The notes beneath the pieces were generated by a model that saw only the letters and a program-made list of their open reading frames with translations, was not told the DNA's origin and made no database searches. A stretch of DNA of 64,000 bases from contig NC_043966.1 in the NCBI RefSeq assembly GCF_902148855.1, forward strand, positions 29,177,647 through 29,241,646. The letters are read 5' to 3'. The position numbers and the translations under genes were made by a program. This DNA comes from Sphaeramia orbicularis (Eukaryota; Chordata; Actinopteri; Kurtiformes; Apogonidae). This document shows, one piece after another, positions 30,393 through 48,541 of the stretch (within the stretch, counting starts at the first letter, position 1; each line of letters opens with the position of its first letter).

Positions 30393-31693
30393 TTTATTTA
30401 CAGATGAATCATTCTGATACTTTATCTGTTGGTGTAGTTAACATGATGCAATATTTTTCAAACTTGTTTTAAACTATATCCATCCAGACTTGTGACAGGT
30501 TGTGTTACTGCGGAGCTTGGCTGAGTTTTTTTTTCCTATGCTTTTTTTTCTCTCAGATTAAAAACAAGAATCCAAATGTATTCCTGTTGGAGGCCAAAAC
30601 CAAATAAAACTTTTAAAAACTGTTTGGAAAGGGACAAGTGAAATGAGCAATGTAGGGGACAAATATGGGGATGGGAACAGGAGTTTACTGCAGGAGCTTT
30701 GGGTGTGTGAACAGAGAAACCGTGGCATGAGCATGGAGTATGGCTACTGTGTGAACACCTCTGTGACACTTAAAGGTTTGATTTCCAAACAAAGAATACT
30801 GTTTTTCCTTATGTTTTGAAGTCTGCATTTTCTTCAACTTTCTCAGAATTGCATCCTAGTTTGAATCAGAAATGTAAATGTAAACATTACATATATCCTC
30901 AATAAAAAAAAAAATGGAGTGCCTCTGACATGTACACTAGTTTTTGCTGTCAGTGATACCAAAATAAGATTCACAAACGCCCAATAGCGTTTTACAGCAG
31001 TACTTTACCCCAAACTATCCTAATCCGTACCTTAGCGGTAATAAATGATTATTATGTAGCAATAAGTAAACAGAGAACATAGTAATGATTGCAGCCACAA
31101 CTCTGAATGATTTGTCGATGACAAGTAAATCCTTGTTTGGAAAAACAGACTCAAAGGTGTGTCAAAATCTAGATCTGTTCCAGTCTGAGCATCCTTGAAT
31201 GGCTTGACTCTGTCCTACAAAGGTTTTCACAAATGAAAGTAAATGCACTGCATAGGCAAGGATAAGCCGCTGACAGCCACTTCTTGGAAACAGCCAGACA
31301 AGCTGGGAGACCGGCAGGTGTGGGTGGGGTCTTAAGTCTGACATTTGTTCCAAAAAAGGGGAGAGGCGAGATAAGTTTGGACATGTGATTGTAGCACTGA
31401 GTGGAATGTTGTATGAACTTCAAGAAACCAGTGATAAGAGCTCACAGAGCGACTGATTGATACAGCAGAGGTGGAGAACAGAAGAGGCATGGGGGGGGAA
31501 AGATGCCACACAGCAGGAATGAGAGGGGGATGAACAAAGGGGAGGAGTGGAGGTGAGGAATCCACTGTGAAACAGAGGGAGTGACGAGGGAGAGAGACGC
31601 CTTGAAACAGCAGGAATTTGGAGCGAAGAGGTTCTGTATGCGTGAGGAGGGGAGATCAAGAGATACAGCGGAAAATGAAGAGGGAATCCAGAT
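30393..31693 (-). other. Probable UBE2K 3' UTR ending at an AATAAA signal
   Basis: The first minus-strand AATAAA I could find after the UBE2K stop codon is at 30393-30398, which implies a 3' UTR of about 1.3 kb. No transposon ends were seen inside it, which fits retained transcribed sequence. Confidence 0.5.
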
Positions 31694-32965
31694 TCAGTTA
31701 CTGAGCAGTAACTCTGTCGCCGTCTCCACATCCCAGGATTTTGAAGACAATGCCACTATTACTGCATTCTGGTGGAAACACAAAAATTAGTCATCTGCAG
31801 AACAAATAAAATGACATCTCTAGAAGGAAAAGGCTAAGGCTTACTTTTTCGAAGCCCATGGCACAGAGTTTGTCTATTTTGCGTGTGTACTCCGGACTGG
31901 ACACGGGAGCGCCTGCATAGACATGAGACCAGAGCCTCGCTGTCTGTTTGAACATCTCTGGATTCTGCTTATACTGTGTGAAGAACATGTGTACAAAAAA
32001 CAGTGAGTTAACAGGAAACTGGTGAAGCCTACCAAAAGCTGAAACATTTCACATTTATATTTGGCTTTTTAAAATGATACTTCCTCTTTGTCAGGGCCAA
32101 GAAATTCTAATTACATCCAAATGTTCTGTAAAGTAGTGACTCTGGATGTGGATGGTATCTCTCCAACATTAGATTTCCCCTTAAGCCATGTCCACACTGA
32201 TACATTTTAGAAGTATACGTTCTGCTATGTTTACATGTACCATCATCCCCACTCGGGTCCAAATCCATTCCATAACACAGACATGCTAAAATGCTGATGA
32301 CTTGTTTTACACCCATATTCATTGCCTAATGCAGCCTTCTCTGTAATTATGTATCCTTCACTGATTCACTGGGCCCCTTTCATATAAATCCTTCCTTAAC
32401 TCTTTCAATGCCATGGGCCGATTAAATCGGCTTTACGAATACAACCTTTAAAGTGCCACGGGCCGATCAGATCGGCTTTGGAGAACACGCCACATTTGTG
32501 TACAAACAAACCATCCACCCCCATTTCTTTCTCACATTTCGATGACGTTCTTTCTGTGTCCCCCTTTTGAGACCAAGCAGACGGGAATTTGAGGTCACGC
32601 GACCGAATAATATTTTTATATCTTTTTAATGTTTCTTATTCTCCGGTGTTTCATCAGAGGGAGCCCTCCATGCTGGGGGGCAGCTGTGGACTCCAGGGGC
32701 TGTGGCGCCTTCTCTCACTGGGGTCCGCTCCTTTCTGGTGGGTGGGGGTCCCAGTTGGCCCTCTCCCACTAGTTGGGATGTGGGGCTGTGTTGCTGGTGC
32801 CTGGTCGCCGGGGTCGGCGGCTGCATCCTGGTGCGGATGGCTCCCTGAGACAGCGCCTCCTAAATTGATGTTTTACTTTTACTTGTACATTTTTGTTCTG
32901 GTCTACCCGTGCTCAGTCAGTCTTCTTAAGTATGTGTGAGCTTGTGGGTTTGCATGTATATGTGT

Positions 32966-33006
<41 letters not shown>

Positions 33007-33113
33007 GGTGAGTGGGTGGGTGTGGGTGGGGGCCGGTACTGATTTTTAAACTGATATGTAAAGCACTTTGTGCTACAGTTTTTAAATGTATGAAAAGTGC
33101 TATATAAATAAAG

Positions 33114-33154
<41 letters not shown>

Positions 33155-36100
33155 GAATTATGCAAATTACGATCAATAATGAATCGGCTCCGTCCGGTGC
33201 GTTTTGAATCTAATTAGCAATCGGTCGGATGTTACCGAGCGGTTTCCTGCAGGATTCTTCAAATATTATAAAAACGACGCGAAATACTGAAAAACGGCCA
33301 AAATCTGTGGCACTTTTAAGGCTTATTAGCCCCTTAACTGTCTGGCACCGAAAGAGTTAAGAAAATCAGACATCAGCCTTGACTATTAGCTGGTGTTGAC
33401 TACCAACACAGATGTTTGGTTGTTTGTCTTGTTGTCTCAGTCAGCAATTGTTGCACAGTTAATTCCAGCTTTATTAATTCTACTACTAACAACATTTTAC
33501 AGAAGGCAAGCTGCTGTTTGACCAATTTGTGACAATTCTTGTGTCCAGCAGCGTTATCAGCCACCACTATGATTTGCATTTCAGACATGTTAGCAGATTT
33601 TAGAAACTTTCCTAAAGCACCTGCGTGAATAGTGAAGTGAAGAAAAGGCCTTGATGGACACCTGAACTCTGTGCTCTTCTAGTTAATAATGACTTCATTA
33701 CAGACAGGTTAAGTTGGACAAAGTTTTGTGCAGAGGTTATTTCTTTGCTCCAAGTAGGGCTGCACAATTTTTCCTCTAAAAACTCTATTTTCGATTTTTG
33801 TGTAAAACTACAAAAGACAACAGAAATTGGCATTTCGTTTTCATGTGCAGCCTACAATGCAAGGCACTGCTCCCTACCTCAAATCTGTGATGGTATCACG
33901 GAATCCTCAAAAATTCTGTGATACAACAGAAGTCATACTAATGTAAGTCAGTGACAGGAATCAGTTGTGTGTGTGCGTGGGCCACATAGGATGAGTGATT
34001 CCCATGCGGTTATATTTAAATTGAGGGATCCACACATGGAGGAGACCGACCCAGGACACGCTGGAGGGATTACATCTCTGAGCTGGCCTGCAAACGCCTC
34101 AGGATTCCCCCAAAGCTGGTGGATGTGGCTAGGGAGAGGGCTATTTGGGCTACTCTGTTAAGGCTGTTGCCCCCATGACCTGGATCGGAAGAAGAATGTA
34201 CGGTACGTATCTGTGCGTGGACAACATAAGATGAGTGATCCCTATGCAGTTATATTTGAATTGGGGGATCCGTGCATGGACCACAGCTTACATTGGTGTC
34301 ACTACTGCAGGCCCATCACAGATTTAAGGTCCATGGTCATGACATGGACTTGTGCGAAAGACCGCTCTCACAGTTAGGAGGAGGAGCCTATGGTAGCCCG
34401 GAGGCATGTGGCCCAGAGACATGAGAGATAAAATCAATTTGACGATTTCCCATTTTCAAAAATTGTCCAAACTAAAAAATTCGATTTTGACCTTAAAATC
34501 GATTAATTGCGCAGCCCTAGCCCCAAGCTCAAAATCTGCTCCATGAACATGTGCCCTCCACTGCTTTTGCTCATCTGATCTTCAAATATATTAGGGTTAT
34601 TGAAACATTTTTTCCTTCCCATTGATATCTTCCCACTCACACTGCATTGTTTTTCTTCCAATCAAACTTTCCTCCCATCAGGTCCCTTCCTCGCCTCTGC
34701 ATTTAGTTTTTTGCTTTTGGTGTCAAGAACATTTTTCCCTCCTCCTATCAATTTGTGCACCCCTCTGTTCCCTCCCAGACTCAGTAGCACCTCTTCACTG
34801 GTGAAGTGACTGTAATTCTCATAGTTGCACACTTCAACACATATGGAACTATAAAAGGAGAATGTTGCACAGTCGACCCATTTATATTTGATCTTATTTT
34901 GCACACTGCAGTTGTGGCTCCATAATAGATGCCAAAAAAAATTTTTGGCTGCTGAAATCTACAGAGCTGGGTGAAGTTGTAGAGCTGCAGGCTAGTCACT
35001 TCTACACAGTGCTTAGCTTTAAGAGCGGGCTCTGTTTCCATGCTGTGTTTGCATTTTTTTAAATCTAATGGAAGTGTTGATGATTTTCCATCATCTTACT
35101 CTATTATGTAAATACCAAATAAATTGCAGCTTTGGTCGAGTACAGGGCTGAGTCTGACTTATTTCAGAGATTCATAACTAAACTTTATCATATAGTCAAG
35201 TGTTTTCAGGGTAGAATTAAATCGAGGTGCTCACTTAATATTTAAAGCAGCATATGACTTTCATCACAAATTTTTCTTCAAATTTCTAAAACCCAAGTGA
35301 TAGCCAAATTATCACTAATCCATTAGTCTTTCCGTGCTTATGCATCTAAATCACTTCCCTCACGGTGAACAACTTCGTAGATGACTCCATCACAAACAGT
35401 CCGTTTGTTTACATACCAAACCGATATGTGACTCGGGCCTTTTTTTCCACGAAGTGCATTGTGGTAATGGGAATTCCACACAGCCGCAGTGGAACAAAGC
35501 AACAAACATGGAGATAACAAGCAATGAAACCGTGTCCACTACCAGGTCAGAAGAAATGGAAGGAATCACTGTAAGTCAACTGTCGTCTTATAATACGGGG
35601 TGTGTGATCATGAAAAACAATACCTAGACATCAGTTTCATGGCATTTTCGAAATATGCCATTGTGTAGGCTTATCATACATGCCTCACAAGCATACAGGG
35701 TATGGCTGGGCCCTCACCACTCACTTGCTCCTTACAATACGTGTATGATAAGCCTACACAATGACATATTCTGAAAATGCCATGAAACTGCTGTCTAAGT
35801 ATTGTTTTTAATGATCACACACCCTGCATTAGAGAATGACAACTGACTTACAGTGATTCCTTCCATTTCTTCTGACCCGTTAGCAGACATGGTTTCATTG
35901 CTTGTTGTCTCCATGTTTGTTGCAGCTGCTGCAAATTCCCATTCCCAATATGCACTTTGCGACAAAATTTCCCAACAGGCCTGAGTGACGTATAAATTTG
36001 ATAAGTAAACAAACGGACTGCTTGTGATGGCGTCATCTTCAAAGTTGTTCACCATGAAGGAAGTGATTTAGGTCCATAAGCACAGAAAGACTAATGGATT

Positions 36101-38460
36101 AGTGATAATTAGGCTTTCACTCAAGTTTTACAAATTTGAAGAAAAATTTGTAATGAAAATCATATGCTGCTTTAATGTCTGACTGACTGTACAACACTAT
36201 AACGTAAATTCTGTATAAGCCTTAATGATTCTAAATATGTACAAAGAGACTTAAGTATATCAAGCTTGCCTTGCTGTATTTTATACTTGTATGCACATTT
36301 CTTTCAGATGTGGGTTGGTAGGCAACAGAAGACTTAGTCACATTAGATAACAAAAAGCAATTGTATGTAGGTGTTATAATGTGTTCAATAGAGTAGGATG
36401 ATATTTTCAATAATACAAGCAGGGGCAAACCACTTTAAGCCCACACAGGATAAGTGTAAGGTTACTAGCACTGCAGTGAATACTGTTTAACCTGAATCTA
36501 TTGACTGGTATATCGGGTACAAAAGAGGCACATCAGGCATAGGACCTTAAGGCACCATTTCAGATAATACACAGGTGAGCCCCATAAATATCTAAAGCAG
36601 CTTGACATGAAAATTAAACTGTTCAGAAGATTTGTGATGCATGTGAGACCTCAAGCTCTACCTTAATAACTTAAATCTTTTAAGACATAATGTATCAAAA
36701 TTCACATTAAAATACATATTCAAAACACACCTGATTGGCTACCACTGCATCTTGTGGATCATCTGGTTCTGCAGCTGCCATTAAGGCTTGTAGTGACAGG
36801 AGGACTGTCCTCAGCGTCATAGCTGCTGCCCTGAAAAGACATACAGTCAAATTAAAACAAAGATGAAACCAATGTTCAGCCTTCCTCATGGTCGCCAGCT
36901 CTTACATTGTAACCAAATACCTTTCCTGGATGAAAAATTATAATGCTCCACATGATGTGAAGTTTACATATCTTTAATGCTATATTGACAAGAATACGAG
37001 GTCCCTTATCATACTGTTTAATACTTGAAATTGATGCTAGGGTTGTTGTCTAATTACTGTCATCCATCAACAACTTCAAAAACACTTCTTAAGGGATGCA
37101 TGGTGGATGAAAAATGCCTGGAATGCTGGCTCATATGCACTCACCACTGGTCTTTGAGAATGTCCAGACATATTGCACCTGTGACTGAGCTGATGTTAGG
37201 ATGCCAGATCTTTGTGATAAACCGCACCTGAGAGATAAAATGGACACCAAATGAAAGCCCATGTGGATTAGCACTAAACACAGTATGTCCAAAACAAGTC
37301 AACAGGAAAGGGATAATTATCGCTAAATGATAATATAGATAAACGCTTACCTTGGGTGGATTAAATGGATATGTCTCTGGAATTTTAATTTCTAGTTGAT
37401 ATCTACCCCCTAAAAGAATACATAGGTCATTACATTATCAATAAAATAGACATTTTCAACAAACCAATGAGAAGTTAAATGACTAAATACAAATTAAATT
37501 TCATATATTTACTAAGTTACACTGTTAAACATGGAAAGACCTTCGATAAGTGGTTGATGTAGTCTTTTTTTAACTCAACATGTTGTCAGTGACGCCCAGT
37601 CTCTCATAATAAGTGTCCAATCATGCATACCAGTTAGCACACAGCAGATCTACAGGAGCCCTCACCTTCATATGGTGTGTCAGGTGGCCCTGCTATCTCC
37701 CCTTTAAGTTCTGTGAAGTTCTCATCCACCAGCTCCACCTTTATCTGGTTTTTGCTCGTCTAAAAAAATTAAAAAGCAAAAAGGCGTTTAAACTTCAGCA
37801 GACAGGCAGACTGTAAAGTGTTAAGCTAACGTTATCTTGCTGTCAAACTCAAACATGCCTATGCAGCAGAAGCTGACACCCCCTCGCAGTATCAGCCAAA
37901 GTTGACCTCAACTTGTTGCACACTTCGTATGGATCTGCTATTAAAGGAGGCCTCTGTATATAAATTGAGGCAATCCACGCAGAGTCGGGAGGGCACATGG
38001 GAGAGTATACCTTCAATGCTACACGCGGATCACTTCAAACTATGTTGGCTACGGCTACCTCAGCTAGCTTATGTACCACAGAAGCTAAGGTGCATGTTAA
38101 GCTAGCGGCATAAACTCTAACCTCAGTTTATTTAAGTAACGTTTCAACGTCAAGTATACCATTGACTATCAACAATAAGTTATTTGGCTTTAACATTCCC
38201 TCGGTGGCACATAAATATCTAATGTTAGTACCTACTTATGAAGCCGGATAAACTACCGTGTCTGATTTTGTTAGCTGAAGCTAGCAGCCTGCTGATTAGC
38301 AAGCTGACAGCTGAACCAGCGCCGCGTCACTCACACTCATAGTCAAAGGAAGAAATAATATAAACACTAGCATTCACTAGCAAACATGACAACCGACCTC
38401 TTCGCTTTTGAGAACCTCCTTGAATTCCCGTTTTATCCTCTGAACTGCGATGTTGGCCAT
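31694..38460 (-). CDS. UBE2K: UBE2K, ubiquitin-conjugating enzyme E2 K (E2-25K)
   Basis: E2 enzyme that takes ubiquitin from E1 and builds Lys48-linked chains, acting in the cytosol and nucleus. Seven coding exons: 38398-38460, 37666-37759, 37351-37409, 37145-37227, 36731-36830, 31845-31973 and 31694-31768. All are GT-AG and join to exactly 200 codons plus stop, the same length as human UBE2K. The protein starts [18 protein letters not shown]. The UBC fold carries the conserved YPFNPPK and IWHPNIS blocks and the active-site Cys92 in [12 protein letters not shown]. The C-terminal UBA domain (about 160-200) ends in TATELLLSN. The sequence appears almost identical to mammals. Intron 5, between 31973 and 36731, is a 4.8-kb landing ground for mobile elements, yet the coding exons look intact. 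Confidence 0.98.
32396..33360. mobile_element. TTAA-flanked DNA element interrupted by a retroposon
   Basis: The ends are TTAACTCTTTCAATGCCA on the left and its inverted form (reverse complement TTAACTCTTTCGGTGCCA) on the right, with TTAA at each extremity as in piggyBac-type insertions. The left arm contains two small palindromes, GCCGATTAAATCGGC and GCCGATCAGATCGGC. The middle (about 32640-33154) is a separate retroposon, so the original element was about 450 bp. It lies in UBE2K intron 5. Confidence 0.75.
32640..33154 (+). mobile_element. 5'-truncated LINE/SINE 3' end with (TG)n and (ATT)n tail
   Basis: A GC-rich block is followed by a (TG)n tract (about 32960-33004), then GTAAAGCACTTTGTGCTACA and AAAAGTGCTATATAAATAAA, then (ATT)n at 33113-33154. 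This conserved terminus and simple-repeat tail are typical of fish L2-like retroposons. The 5' edge is approximate. It was inserted in the plus orientation into the TTAA element. Confidence 0.7.
33755..34519. mobile_element. Non-autonomous hAT-type element with nested retroposon
   Basis: The element begins TAGGGCTGCACAATT and ends in the inverted ATTGCGCAGCCCTA. Flanking 8-mers GCTCCAAG (33747-33754) and GCCCCAAG (34520-34527) differ at one base and fit a hAT target duplication. The interior is AT-rich near both ends and holds a Rex3-like fragment between two 70-bp direct repeats. It has no transposase frame. Confidence 0.82.
34041..34210 (+). mobile_element. Rex3-like (RTE clade) retrotransposon 3' fragment
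   Basis: The text CCGACCCAGGACACGCTGGA, CTCTGAGCTGGCCTGCAAAC and GGATGTGGCTAGGGAGAGGG is the familiar 3' end of a teleost RTE-type LINE that I associate with Rex3. It encodes nothing intact here. It is bounded on both sides by 70-bp direct repeats (33971-34040 and 34211-34280). Confidence 0.65.
35242..36175. mobile_element. Long palindromic (foldback) element, 0.93 kb
   Basis: The left half (from TTAAAGCAGCATATGA) is the imperfect reverse complement of the right half (ending TCATATGCTGCTTTAA), and the axis is near 35705. Matching blocks are visible throughout, for example TTAGTCTTTCCGTGCTTATG against CATAAGCACAGAAAGACTAA and GTAGGCTTATCATACATG against its inverse. No coding capacity is present. 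It resembles a foldback MITE, but I could not assign a superfamily or a certain target duplication. Confidence 0.85.
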
Positions 38461-38810
38461 GGTTCCCCCGTGTTCCCGTCCGGTTGGGGCCTCGTCGCCG
38501 TCCGACCTGGCAAACCGTTAGCTAGCTTGTTCTGCCTGGCACTTGGCACTTTTTTTGATACAACCTTAAAAATAACAGCTGCACTGATGTTCACCGCGAA
38601 TGCCGTCGATCCGGGTTATCGATGTCCTGTAATAATTCGTCAAAACAGCTCAGTATACCTCTATCATGTCAAATGTATAGCAACACAATGGTTGTTAGTA
38701 CTGAAAACATTTTAATATCAAACTGCATGTAGTCTGGGAGAGAGGCGGTCATGTGATCTATATTGCCATCCGGAACGCCTCCTCCCATTGGCCGAACTTT
38801 TAATCATGAA
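38461..38810 (-). promoter_or_regulatory. UBE2K promoter region
   Basis: GC-richer DNA directly upstream of the UBE2K start codon. It contains an inverted CCAAT box (ATTGG at 38787-38791), an ETS-like CCGGAA at 38770-38775 and a CATGTG E-box near 38750. These fit a housekeeping promoter without a TATA box. The transcription start was not determined. Confidence 0.45.
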
Positions 38811-38812
38811 TA

Positions 38813-38813
<1 letters not shown>

Positions 38814-38879
<66 letters not shown>
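38814..38879. repeat. (TTA)n microsatellite
   Basis: About 22 uninterrupted TTA units lie just upstream of the UBE2K promoter motifs. The leucine-repeat reading frame here is an artefact. Confidence 0.95.
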
Positions 38880-39854
38880 GACACATATCTCTAAAAGGTC
38901 AACTTTTCATGTGCTCACAGAAACAGCCCAATTTCACATTTGTGACTATATATCACCCAATGCAAAAGGGATTACAAAGAGTTTTTTTTTTTTTTTAAAT
39001 CCAGAATAACATATACAACATGACTCCAAAGGCACTTTACAAGCCCAGTGTATGCCACTGTATGTCAAATACAATCCAGAGCCAGCACATCTCTATTGTT
39101 GTATTAGTTGTAGTCATAAGCAACTAAAGCGTTACAAATAGTTTTGTATTTACAATATCAGCCTAGTGCAAAAGTAGTGTAAGAGAAAAAGAGGAGGGAG
39201 CTGAGGTGAAACAAACAATAAACAATAAAACAATAATTCTAGTTAAATCAGAATTGTCTATCATCCCTATTACAAGGTATGTATTTTGTGATAGTTGATC
39301 AGAGAAATTTCACTAAAAACTTTGACAGATCTATTTTAATGTAGGATACAAATTCAAAGTAATACAGATGCAGATTTTTATCCAGATTTTTATATATACA
39401 TATCTAAATCTGCACTACTGTGACTGAATCATTTGTACCAAAGATATTCCAGTACTAGCGAAAAAACAACTAATTAAATCTAAACATCTGTAGATATTCT
39501 ATTTGTTTGGCACGTTTTAGTATGTTTCTTCAGATCTTCAAAAAGTGACACTAGGTGGCAACATTGTCTCACAGAGATCTGATGCAATCCACCATTGAAT
39601 TTGCTCTCAACACATATTGTAAAATTCTAAAATATAATACAACATACCATTATACACAATAAAATGACTGACTAGATTTATTGTTTTCTTGGAATCATGA
39701 CATTTAAATTCTTTGTTCTACATGATTAAGAACAAAGACATGGTGGCATGTAAATAAAGTATTTTTCTCTATTACAGTAAACAATAAAGCTGAACCCTCA
39801 ATCAATGTTTGCAATAGTACAGTGGGTATAACATTGGGGATGGCAGAATCTTTC
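38880..39854. other. DNA between UBE2K promoter and KLB 3' end
   Basis: AT-rich DNA without recognisable coding exons or transposon ends. It may include a longer KLB 3' UTR, because a second minus-strand AATAAA lies at 39677-39682. Confidence 0.45.
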
Positions 39855-39860
39855 TTTATT
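39855..39860 (-). promoter_or_regulatory. Candidate polyadenylation signal of KLB
   Basis: Minus-strand AATAAA about 190 bases past the KLB stop codon. Confidence 0.5.
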
Positions 39861-40048
39861 TCTTTCTGGCACTCAGCAGTTCCTGGTTTCACAGCCATTA
39901 ATCTAAAAGACGTGTTATTACAATAAAACCAATGACGACATTTTTCTCAACAGTAGAGTCACACATTTGGCACAAAAACGGATTCAAGCATTAAGAAAAT
40001 TACAGATGAGTGAAACAGTTTGTCTTCTCTACTACAGCATGAACATGT

Positions 40049-46574
<6,526 letters not shown>

Positions 46575-48120
46575 AATGAAAGTGTCTTTCTTGTTTCAGA
46601 GACCAGCCTCAAGTGAGTAGATGGTGTCAGTCAGTGCAGCTGCTCTGCACAATATCAGAAGTCTTGCCATGATAGTTGAAACGGGAAGAAAAAGACCACA
46701 ACCAAGAAAGAAGAACATGAGAAGCTGTGAGGTGCTGCAGTATCCATCTGAAAAGATAACCTGCTCACACTTCCCTATCTCTCCCTCAGTGTACATGTGC
46801 TCCAACCCAGCCCCTCCCAACCAGACATGTCCACACATACAAAGGTTGACTCGTAACCATGTTCTTTTTTATTGCCATACTTCAGAAAAGATTCTACCAT
46901 TCTTTTCACCTTTCCCTCCAAAACGTCCCTGTTTTCTATCTGCAAAAAAACAAACTTCTAAAAACATAGTCAACACCTTGGTAATATGGTGAGCTATTAT
47001 TGTGAGGACACTCATTCACACCGCTATAAACATGTTGTTGATTGCTGTAAAGAAGGTTCATGTGTCAATAATTAGCTTGTACTCTGATCTGAGCTCCACA
47101 ACTGACAATTTGTTCCCACTGTTTCTGGAGTACATCCAGATGCAAATCATATTTAAGAAACCTATCCTTTAAAATGAAACAATTAAAACATTTCCTTTTA
47201 TATTTTATTCTGATAAATATTTTAAAGTTTAGTTTCAGTTTATATGAGTGCTACATATCAGGTATATTCATTAGACATGAAAGAAATAAGCTTACAAAAA
47301 GGACTGTTGACAAGTAGGTGAGCACGTCTACAGTATTCTTCCAGGTTTTGATCAAACCACGCCAGTGACACCACCTCATATGACCTAAATCAATTTCCGC
47401 ATGAGTAACAGCCACTGATCCAATGAAACAGCCATGCTGCTGGACTGAAAACACTGCTGGGAAGTGTGTGTGTGAGTGTGTGTCCATCTGTCTGTTAGCA
47501 GGCTTGTCTTTGATTAAGACAAGGCACCGTTTCACAATAAAACAGGTTAAGAGCCCGTTTCTCATCCTCATTCTATCTTGAGTAAACAGCATTGTTGCCC
47601 AGAACAAACTCCACCTCAAGGCATAAAGTAAATTGGATATTTGCCCAGACTGACTCAATTTCATTGTTGGACATTTTCTGGTGTAAACAGGTGTAAAGAA
47701 AAATTGTTGGCTAGTAGATTAATATGTTGGTGACCAGTCACATCCTTTGAGATATCAAGTGGCAGAGCTTATAATTCTGATCTGTAGGTAAATGGGAAGT
47801 AAAAGGAGGATGCACGTGACAGAAAAAAAGAGATTTGATTTCACTTCTCCTTTTCCACTCAGTGTTTTAGTTTAGTCTAACAGTAACAGAAGTTATTTTA
47901 CAGAAACACCAGAACTAAAACTGGTCCACTGTCTACAGAGAAGAGAATTTTATGATACGCATTTGCTTGCGCTAGTGTACCATTTTTAACATTTTCTTTT
48001 TTTGTTTTTGCATACATTTTTCATGTTTCTCTAAGGATCTGAAATGCATTTATTTTTCCACGTTTCTATATTTTGAAGATCTGCAAATGCAGTATTTTAC
48101 AAACCCTGCAAAATTTGAGT
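46575..48120. other. Shared upstream region of KLB and TLR1
   Basis: This stretch separates two divergently transcribed genes and should hold the KLB promoter and the distal part of the TLR1 promoter. I saw no additional exon or transposon end that I could support. Confidence 0.4.
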
Positions 48121-48130
48121 ACTTTGCTAC

Positions 48131-48541
48131 TATAAATCAAAAGGAGGGACTGCAGAACATCAATCAATTAAAATTTCATTAAGAAACAGCACTTCATTGG
48201 AAAATACATCTACCATCATACAGGTTTGTAAAACTCTTTTTTGTATTGTACATATTATTTATGATTTTACATGTACTTCATCAGATTTGTTTTCTTCTAA
48301 ATTTAATTTTACCTGTGTAGCCTGTTGAAAATGAGCTTTCTGGTCAAAAATAAACATACATCAACACATTTTATTAAAAAGAAGCTTTAAAATCACAGTT
48401 AAAATAAAAAGTAATGCATTTCCTCTTAGTTGTGGCATGTGTGGATGCATAACAGGAACAGCTATTTATTTTCAACGTGAAATGGTATCTGCAAAATAAG
48501 TGAGTGCTGTTTTTTTCTTCTTACTTTTACTCAGAAAAACT
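48131..48541 (+). promoter_or_regulatory. Candidate TLR1 TATA box, 5' non-coding exon and intron
   Basis: A TATAAAT motif at 48131 is followed by a possible first exon ending CATACAG at 48223 with a GT donor (gtttgt). A strong polypyrimidine acceptor (tttttttcttcttacttttactcag) ends at 48534, seven bases before the ATG. A spliced 5' UTR is therefore likely. The acceptor is well supported by eye; the first exon and TATA box are guesses. Confidence 0.45.

Noticed and set aside
32589-32939. 116-codon open frame, Gly/Trp-rich
   Set aside because: Falls within the GC-rich part of a retroposon 3' end.
48500-48541. N-terminal extension of TLR1 (14 codons)
   Set aside because: Begins with GTG, has no ATG, and lies across a strong splice acceptor, so it is probably intronic.
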